DNA of 40,219 bases from assembly GCA_033720955.1 (NCBI GenBank), contig JAWWBN010000006.1, positions 1-40,219 on the forward strand, in the 5' to 3' direction. Shown here piece after piece: positions 34,817 to 40,219 of this stretch; within the stretch, counting starts at the first letter, position 1; each line of letters starts with the position of its first letter. Source of the DNA: JAWWBN01 sp033720955. GTDB taxonomy: Bacteria; Acidobacteriota; Thermoanaerobaculia; Multivoradales; JAHEKO01. The notes beneath the pieces are model-generated. The model ran no database searches, was not told the origin of the DNA, and worked only from the letters and a program-made list of their open reading frames with translations. Made by a program: the position numbers and the translations under genes.

Positions 34817-36973
34817 CTACCCAGCGCCCTCCGGCACCGGGAAGCCCAGGGCCCGCATGAGCGGGGCGATCTCGGCGTCGCGGCCTCGGAACGCGCGGTA
34901 GGCCTCGGCCGGATCGACGGCGTTGCGCACGGCGAAGAGGTGGTCCACCAGCTTCCTCGCCATCTCCTGGTCGTAGAAGCCGCCGGGCGCCTGCTCGAAG
35001 GCCTCCGCCGCGTCAGCGGTCAGGACGTCGGCCCAGATGTAGCCGTAGTAGCCCGCGGCGTAGCCCTCGCCGCTGAAGATGTGCCCGAAGTGGGGGCTCC
35101 GGTGCCGCATGACGATCTCGTCCGGCATCGCGAGCTTCTCGAGCGCCTCGCGCTCGAAGGCGTCGGGATCCAGACCCGCCGGGTCGATCGAGTGGTACAT
35201 CATGTCCACCAGCGCCGAGGCCAGGTACTCCGTCTGCTGGAAGCCGGTGTTGAAGGTGCGGGCGCTCTTGATCCGCTCCACGAGCGAGGCCGGGATCGGC
35301 TCGCCGGTCTCGTGGTGGACGAGGTAGCCCTGGATCACCTCGTCGGTCAGCAGCCAGTGCTCGAGGAGCTGGGACTGGAACTCGGTGTAGTCGCGCACCC
35401 CGCCGTTGAGACCCGGGTACTCGACGTTCGAGGAGAGGTAGTGCAGGGCGTGGCCGAACTCGTGGAAGAGGGTCTCGGCGTCGTCCCAGGAGATCAGCAC
35501 CGGCTCGCCGGGCGACCCCTTGATGAAGTTGGAGTTGTTCGCCGCGAGCACCGTCTTCCTGCCGTCGAAGGTCTCGTGGCTGCGGTAGGCGGTGGCCCAG
35601 GCGCCGGAGCGCTTCCCCGTGCGGGCGAAGGGGTCGAGGTACCAGAGGCCGACGTGCTCACCGGTCTCCCGGTCGGTGACCTCCCACACCCGCACCTCCT
35701 CGTGGAAGACGGGCACCGAGCCCTCCGGCACGGGCTGGAAGGCGAAGCCGAAGAGCTCCCCGGCGACGAAGAACATCGCCTCGCGCAGCTTGTCGAGCTG
35801 CAGATACTGCTTCACCTCGTCGGAGTCGAGGTCGTACTTGGCCTTGCGCACCTTCTCGGCGTAGTAGCGGTAGTCCCAGGGCGCGATGGTGATGCCGGCG
35901 CCCTCGGCGTCGGCGATCGCCTGCATGTCGGCGACCTCCTCCTCGACCCGGGCCAGGGCGGCGGCGAAGACGGTCTCGAGCAGCTTCAGGGCGTTCTCGG
36001 GCTTCTTGGCCATGCGGTTCTCGAGCTGCCACTCGGCGTAGCTCTCGTAGCCCAAGAGACCCACCCTTTCGTGTCGCAGGGCGAGGATCTCGGCGATGAT
36101 GGCGTTGTTGTCGTGCTCGCCGCCGTTGTCGCCGCGGCTGTAGTAGCTGCGCCACACCTTCTCGCGCAGGGCGCGCTCGTCGGAGAAGGTCAGGAAGGGA
36201 TCCATCGACGAGCGCGTGTTGGTGACCGCGTACTCGCCCTCCCGGCCGCGCTCGGCGGCCGCCGCCGCGGCCGAGCGGACGAAGGACTCGGGCAGACCGC
36301 CCAGCTCCTCCTCGGTGAGATAGGTGACGTAGCCCTCCTCGTCGGCCAGGACGTTGTTGGAGAACCGGGTGTAGAGCTCGGCCAGCCGCTGGTTGATCTC
36401 GGCGTAGCGCTCCCTGGCCTCGCCCTCGAGAGTGGCGCCGTTGCGCGCGAAGCCGTCGTAGGCGAGCCACGTCAGCCGCTGCTGGTCGGGCCGCAGGCTG
36501 CGGTACTCCCCGCCCTCGTAGACGGCCCGGATGCGCGCGAAGAGGGCCTCGTTCTGGATGATCTTGCTGCGGTGCTCCGAGAGCCTGGGCGCCATCCTGC
36601 CCTGGATCTCGCGAAACTCGGGGCTCGAGACGTTGGAGCTCCAGATGCCCCAGTAGCTCATCACCCGGTCGAGGTCGCGGCCCGACCGCTCCAGGGCGAG
36701 AATGGTGTTCTCGAAGGTCGGCCCCTCGGGGTGGGAGGCGATCCTGTCGATCTCCTCGAGGTTCGTCGCCATGGCGGTCTCGAGCGCCGGCTCGAGACCG
36801 GCCAGGTCCATTCGATCAAAGGTCGGAACGCCGCCGTAGGGCCCGGTCCACTCGGCCAGGAGGACTTCCTCCGGCGTCCGCGGCTCCTCGCCGGCCTGCT
36901 GCGCCCCCGGGGCGCAGGTCAGCATCAGGAAGGCGGAGCCGAAAAGGAGGAGGAGGGTCATGTTCGGTTGCAT
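34817..36973 (-). CDS. M3-family peptidyl-dipeptidase (Dcp-like), exported
   Basis: The 718-residue product contains the thermolysin-like HEFGH motif of M3 metallopeptidases at about 503-507 (ETLFHEFGHALHYLSS). Downstream zinc-ligand and substrate residues lie in DYTEFQSQLLEHWL, and HFGHIFSGEGYAAGYYGYIWADV occurs further on, a pattern of Dcp/OpdA rather than PepF. The N-terminus is a signal sequence with Cys20 in LMLTCAPG; the -1 Thr is unusual for a lipobox, so lipidation is uncertain. ATG 36973 is supported by AAAGGGG upstream. Dcp releases C-terminal dipeptides. It lies upstream of the YfcC-type transporter on the same strand. Confidence 0.9.
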   Translation of the reverse strand: MQPNMTLLLLFGSAFLMLTCAPGAQQAGEEPRTPEEVLLAEWTGPYGGVPTFDRMDLAGLEPALETAMATNLEEIDRIASHPEGPTFENTILALERSGRDLDRVMSYWGIWSSNVSSPEFREIQGRMAPRLSEHRSKIIQNEALFARIRAVYEGGEYRSLRPDQQRLTWLAYDGFARNGATLEGEARERYAEINQRLAELYTRFSNNVLADEEGYVTYLTEEELGGLPESFVRSAAAAAAERGREGEYAVTNTRSSMDPFLTFSDERALREKVWRSYYSRGDNGGEHDNNAIIAEILALRHERVGLLGYESYAEWQLENRMAKKPENALKLLETVFAAALARVEEEVADMQAIADAEGAGITIAPWDYRYYAEKVRKAKYDLDSDEVKQYLQLDKLREAMFFVAGELFGFAFQPVPEGSVPVFHEEVRVWEVTDRETGEHVGLWYLDPFARTGKRSGAWATAYRSHETFDGRKTVLAANNSNFIKGSPGEPVLISWDDAETLFHEFGHALHYLSSNVEYPGLNGGVRDYTEFQSQLLEHWLLTDEVIQGYLVHHETGEPIPASLVERIKSARTFNTGFQQTEYLASALVDMMYHSIDPAGLDPDAFEREALEKLAMPDEIVMRHRSPHFGHIFSGEGYAAGYYGYIWADVLTADAAEAFEQAPGGFYDQEMARKLVDHLFAVRNAVDPAEAYRAFRGRDAEIAPLMRALGFPVPEGAG

Positions 36974-37130
36974 CTCGCCGGCCCCTTTCTTCGCGTCGGA
37001 GCCGGACTCTACCAGGCCCTCCGCCGTGGACCGCGGACTACCCCGCCGGGTGGCGCGGCGGCTACCCGGCCGACTCTGGCGCGATCGCCTGCGGCCATTC
37101 CATGATCGGTCCGACGGAAGGGGGCCGCCG

Positions 37131-38039
37131 GTGAACCCGATTCGCACCGTGCTCTGTCCGGTCGACTTCTCCCAGCTCTCCGAGCGGGCGCTCCAGCTCG
37201 CGGTCGAGATGTGCAGGCGCACCGGGGCGCACCTGGTCCTGCAGCACAATCTCGACACCCGCCCGCCGGACTACCTGACCATGCGGTGGATGTGGTCGGA
37301 GGAGCACCAGCCCTCCGACCAGCAGATCGCCGACGCGGCTCCGCAGCTCATCCGGGCCCTCTTCCGCCGGATCCCGAAGGGGATCTCCCACGAGGCCAAG
37401 CTGACCCGCGGCCCGCTGGACGTGGGTCTCCTCGAGGTCGCCCGGCTCCTTCCGGCCGACGCGATCGTGATGGGCACCCACGGACCGAGCACCGCGGAGC
37501 ACCACTCGCTCACCGAGCGGGTGATCCTCAAGGCCCCGTGCCCGGTGCTGGTCGCGGGCGAGTCGTACCGGCCGGAAGCGGTGTTCGACGAGCGCGGCGA
37601 GCCGCCGGAGGAGATGTCGGTCCTGCTGCCCTTCGACTTCACCCCCCACTCGCAGGAGGCGCTCTCGTTCGCGCTCAAGCTGGCCGAGCACATGCCGCAT
37701 CGGATGCACCTCCTCCACGTCGCGCCCCGGTCCGAGAGCGGCGCGACCTCCCAGGGCGAGGCCGGGCTGCGCGACCGGTTGGGCGAGCTGATGCCGGTCG
37801 AGCTCCAGCCGCGCGTCACCATCGAGGTCGCCCACGGCGACCCGGTGCGGAGGATCCTGGCCGCCGCCGATCGCGTGGCCGCCCTCTTCATCCTGATGGG
37901 CGCCCACGGCAAGAGCGTCCTCCAACGCTTCCTGTTCGGCGCCACCACACTGGGCGTCCTGCACGGCAGCCGCTGCCCGGTGCTCTTCGTGCCCCGCGGG
38001 CTCGACGAGAAGCGCCCCGCCTGGCAGATGGTGGAGTGA
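37131..38039 (+). CDS. tandem universal stress protein (two UspA domains)
   Basis: The 302-residue product has two UspA domains. The first starts IRTVLCPVDFSQLSERALQLA; the second starts SVLLPFDFTPHSQEALSFALKLA at about residue 165. Each ends in a nucleotide-binding-like stretch (IVMGTHGPSTAEHHSLTERVI and ILMGAHGKSVLQRFLFGATT). Neither has the full GxxGxxxxxxxxxGS/T ATP motif, but the second is close. GTG 37131 is the start, with GGAAGGGG upstream. It runs toward a single-domain Usp gene; their stops are separated by two bases. Usp proteins act in survival of growth arrest and stress. Confidence 0.9.
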   Translation: MNPIRTVLCPVDFSQLSERALQLAVEMCRRTGAHLVLQHNLDTRPPDYLTMRWMWSEEHQPSDQQIADAAPQLIRALFRRIPKGISHEAKLTRGPLDVGLLEVARLLPADAIVMGTHGPSTAEHHSLTERVILKAPCPVLVAGESYRPEAVFDERGEPPEEMSVLLPFDFTPHSQEALSFALKLAEHMPHRMHLLHVAPRSESGATSQGEAGLRDRLGELMPVELQPRVTIEVAHGDPVRRILAAADRVAALFILMGAHGKSVLQRFLFGATTLGVLHGSRCPVLFVPRGLDEKRPAWQMVE

Positions 38040-38041
38040 GC

Positions 38042-38494
38042 CTACGGGGCGCCCGCATCGGCGCGCACGAGCACCACCGGGCAGGGCGCGTGCCGCAGCA
38101 CCCGCTCGGCGGTCGAGCCGAAGACCATCGACGCGACGCGGCCGTAGCCGTGAGTGCCCATCACGACGAGGTCCGCTCCGGTGGTCACCGCGGCGCGGAC
38201 GATCTCCTCGTGGGGAGTGCCCACCAGGATCGCCAGATCGAGATCGAGCCCGGCGAAGCGCCCGCTGGCCAAGCCCTCCAGGGAGCTCCGGGCGCGCCGC
38301 TCGTGCTCGTCGAGCAGCCGCTGCCGGTCGGCGTCCGGGAGGGCGTCGTAGAGCGGCGGCAGGTGGTCGTCCACCACGAAGACCAGGGTCACCCGGGCGT
38401 CCAGGCGGCGGGCGAGGGCGGCCGCCGCGTCGATGCCGGGCAGGGCCTCGTCGGAGAGATCGGTGGCGACGAGAAGATGCTCGAAGCCGGTCAT
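38042..38494 (-). CDS. universal stress protein, single domain
   Basis: The 150-residue UspA-type protein starts MTGFEHLLVATDLSDEAL. It has a complete ATP-binding signature near its C-terminus, VVMGTHGYGRVASMVFGSTAERVLRHAPCPVVLV, where Gly-x2-Gly-x9-Gly-Ser can be read. It therefore probably binds ATP, unlike the tandem neighbour. ATG 38494 is preceded by TATCGT exactly six bases away and by no Shine-Dalgarno, so it is a candidate leaderless gene. It lies 152 bases after aceK on the same strand. Confidence 0.92.
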   Translation of the reverse strand: MTGFEHLLVATDLSDEALPGIDAAAALARRLDARVTLVFVVDDHLPPLYDALPDADRQRLLDEHERRARSSLEGLASGRFAGLDLDLAILVGTPHEEIVRAAVTTGADLVVMGTHGYGRVASMVFGSTAERVLRHAPCPVVLVRADAGAP

Positions 38495-38500
38495 GACAGC

Positions 38501-38506
38501 ACGATA
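38501..38506 (-). promoter_or_regulatory. -10 element of the single-domain usp gene, predicted leaderless
   Basis: The minus strand reads TATCGT-GCTGTC-ATG, a six-base spacing as at purL and trmFO. No -35 is evident in the very G/C-rich upstream sequence, 38507-38646, which holds only short inverted repeats and no gene. Confidence 0.4.
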
Positions 38507-38646
38507 CCGCGCTCGCCGCGTCCCGGAAACGCGCGACGCGGTGGGTCGGCGCCCCACCCGGCGGGGGGGCTCGGCAGCCGTCTCGCGACGCGGAGCGCCG
38601 GCGCCGGCCGTCCAGCCGGGCCCGGGCCGCTCCCGCGCCCGGGCGC

Positions 38647-40219
38647 TCAGCCGGCGATCGCTGCAGCCGCCCGCTGCCTCCCGCCGCCCGCCGGCCCCAG
38701 CCGCGCCGAGGCGCGGTAGGGATAGAAGTCGAGGATCTCGCCGGAGCGGTGGCGCTCCTGGAGCCGGCGCCAGAACCCGGCGGTGAAGAGAGCGCCGTGG
38801 TGGGCCTCGAAGACCGCCAGCAGCTCGCGGTCCAGCCCCCCGAAGGTGCGGAGCTCCTCCGGGAAGACGTCGCCCTCGCGGACGCTGAACCAGGGCTGGG
38901 CGGCCATCTCCTCCTCCGGCGTGCGCGGCGGCGGGATCTCGCGGAAGTGGCAGGAGGAGACCGCGCAGAGCTCGTCGTAGTCGTAGAAGACCACGCGGCC
39001 GTGGCGGGTGACGCCGAAGTTCTTGAGCAGCATGTCGCCGGCGAAGATGTTCGCCGCCGCCAGCTCCTCGATCGCCCGGCCCCACTCCACCACGGCGGCG
39101 CCGGCGGCCGGCGTGCCGGCGTGCTCGGCCAGGTAGAGGTCCAGCGGCCGCACCCGGCGGCCGACGTACATCCGCCGGATCACCACCCCGTCGCCCTCGA
39201 TCGAGACCGCGCGCCCGGAGCTCGCCAGCAGACGCGCGAGCAGCCCCGGATCGAAGCGCTCGCGGGGGAAGCGCACGTGCTCGAACTCCTGGAAGTCCAC
39301 CAGCCGTCCCACCCGGTCGTGGCGCAGCACCTCGCGATAGCGCTGCCGCACCTCGTGCCGGGTCGTCCGCTTCGACGGCGGGAAGAAGTCCTTGATGATC
39401 TTGAAGACGAAGTCGTAGGAGGGCAGGGTGAAGACCTCCATCACCTGGCCGGGAACCCCGGGGGCGACCACGAAGCGGTCCTCGGAGGCGGCGATGTGAC
39501 GCATCAGGTCGCGGTAGAACTCGGTCTTGCCGTGGCGGTTGTAGCCGAGCGAGATGTAGAGCTCGGCGATCCGCTTCTGGGGCAGGATGGAGTGCAGGAA
39601 GCCGATGACCTCTCGCGGGCTCTCGACCTCGGCGTGGAAGTACCAGCGGGCGAAGCTGAAGAGGATGCTGGCCTCCTCCTCTGCGGTGAGGACGGCGTCC
39701 ACCACCAGCCCTCCCTGGCCGTGGAGAATCGCCAGGATCAACGGCATCAGGCGCTTTCCCCGCCGCACCCGGCCCACCAGGTAGGCGGCCTTGTTGCGCA
39801 CCAGCACGGGGCGCAGGACGTCCACCGCCTCGATCTCCGCCGAGCCGAGGCCCGCGACCAGGCGCCGCTCCAGGTAGGAGGCGGCGCGGCGGGCGTCGCC
39901 CGCGAGATCCTCGAAGGGGGTGCGGAGCCCGGCGTTCTCGATGATCCGCTCCAGCACGCGGGCGTCGGCGCGGCGCACGCCGTACATGCGGGCGCTCGCC
40001 ATCTCCCAGCCGCGATAGGGCAGCGGGAAGTCGGAGGCGGTGTAGTCGATCGCGGGGTCCACCCCGTCGTGCGGGAAGACGCGCCGGGTCAGGGAGTTGA
40101 AGAAGGTCTGCGCCAGCTCCAGGTCGTCGCGGCCCAGGATGTCGTGCGAGTAGATCCCCTTCAGCTCGACCCAGAGCCCGCGGTCGGCCAGCCCCTCGCC
40201 CAGGAGCTGCTCGAGCGCC
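38647..40219 (-). CDS. aceK: isocitrate dehydrogenase kinase/phosphatase, 5' end cut by window edge
   Basis: AceK phosphorylates and dephosphorylates isocitrate dehydrogenase, setting flux between the TCA cycle and the glyoxylate bypass. The visible part, about 523 residues, has the kinase loop VVAPGVPGQVMEVFTLPSYDFVFKIIKD, the catalytic block NIFAGDMLLKNFGVTRHGRVVFYDYDE, the CHFREIPPPRTPEEEMA block and FYPYR near the end. Upstream of an internal GTG at 40062 the frame continues to the edge as ALEQLLGEGLADRGLW and ELAQTFFNSLTRRVF, which is conserved AceK N-terminal sequence. The true start therefore lies outside. The C-terminus is an Ala/Gly/Arg tail. No aceA or aceB is visible in the window. 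Confidence 0.94.
   Translation of the reverse strand, partial: ALEQLLGEGLADRGLWVELKGIYSHDILGRDDLELAQTFFNSLTRRVFPHDGVDPAIDYTASDFPLPYRGWEMASARMYGVRRADARVLERIIENAGLRTPFEDLAGDARRAASYLERRLVAGLGSAEIEAVDVLRPVLVRNKAAYLVGRVRRGKRLMPLILAILHGQGGLVVDAVLTAEEEASILFSFARWYFHAEVESPREVIGFLHSILPQKRIAELYISLGYNRHGKTEFYRDLMRHIAASEDRFVVAPGVPGQVMEVFTLPSYDFVFKIIKDFFPPSKRTTRHEVRQRYREVLRHDRVGRLVDFQEFEHVRFPRERFDPGLLARLLASSGRAVSIEGDGVVIRRMYVGRRVRPLDLYLAEHAGTPAAGAAVVEWGRAIEELAAANIFAGDMLLKNFGVTRHGRVVFYDYDELCAVSSCHFREIPPPRTPEEEMAAQPWFSVREGDVFPEELRTFGGLDRELLAVFEAHHGALFTAGFWRRLQERHRSGEILDFYPYRASARLGPAGGGRQRAAAAIAG

Overview
This is a high-GC bacterial chromosome window. Gene content points to a Gram-negative-type (diderm) bacterium: an outer-membrane barrel protein, lipoproteins, AceK and HslUV are all present. 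The partial 16S rRNA at the left edge looks to me like Acidobacteriota (possibly Thermoanaerobaculia or a related class). That placement is from memory of signature stretches and was not searched. Almost the whole window is densely packed core genome. The only clearly accessory stretches are about 20.7-21.2 kb and 24.5-26.6 kb.

Layout. (1) 1-777: the 5' end of a 16S gene on the minus strand, with leader, boxA and two tandem sigma70-type promoters; the distal promoter lies inside the 3' end of purN. (2) 731-7769: de novo purine genes in two divergent units, purF-purM-purN (minus) and purL-purQ (plus). There is no separate purS, because PurL carries a duplicated PurS-like N-terminus. (3) 7766-9513: two metallo-beta-lactamase-fold hydrolases, YycJ-like and class II cyclic-nucleotide-phosphodiesterase-like. 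(4) 9598-13894: a three-gene envelope operon (TPR protein, CsgG/LpoB-like protein, and a peptidase-propeller-barrel protein). (5) 14050-20706: dprA, topA, a DUF2007 protein, trmFO, xerC and a membrane PH-like protein. (6) 20.7-21.2 kb: a terminator and a decayed integrase 5' end. (7) 21179-24489: a divergent ECF sigma locus. A membrane protein and a secreted serine hydrolase run one way; the sigma factor and a putative membrane anti-sigma factor run the other. Both sides carry the same ECF-type promoter. (8) 24.5-26.55 kb: a REP-associated-transposase-like (RAYT) gene between inverted repeats, a DinB-like gene and seven copies of one repeat family. (9) 26681-33356: hslV-hslU-lipoprotein-dapF (all overlapping), tyrS and a secreted serine protease. 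(10) 33367-40219: a YfcC-type transporter and M3 peptidase pair, two universal stress proteins and the 3' part of aceK.

Themes. Genes within units overlap by 4-11 bases, often through GTGA or ATGA, implying translational coupling. Many transcription-unit heads lack a Shine-Dalgarno sequence and instead have a -10-like hexamer exactly 6 or 9 bases before the start codon (purL, trmFO, a USP gene, hslV, yycJ, tyrS), which suggests leaderless mRNAs. The best candidates for under-described biology are the mirror-image ECF promoters, the peptidase-propeller-barrel operon and the RAYT repeat family.
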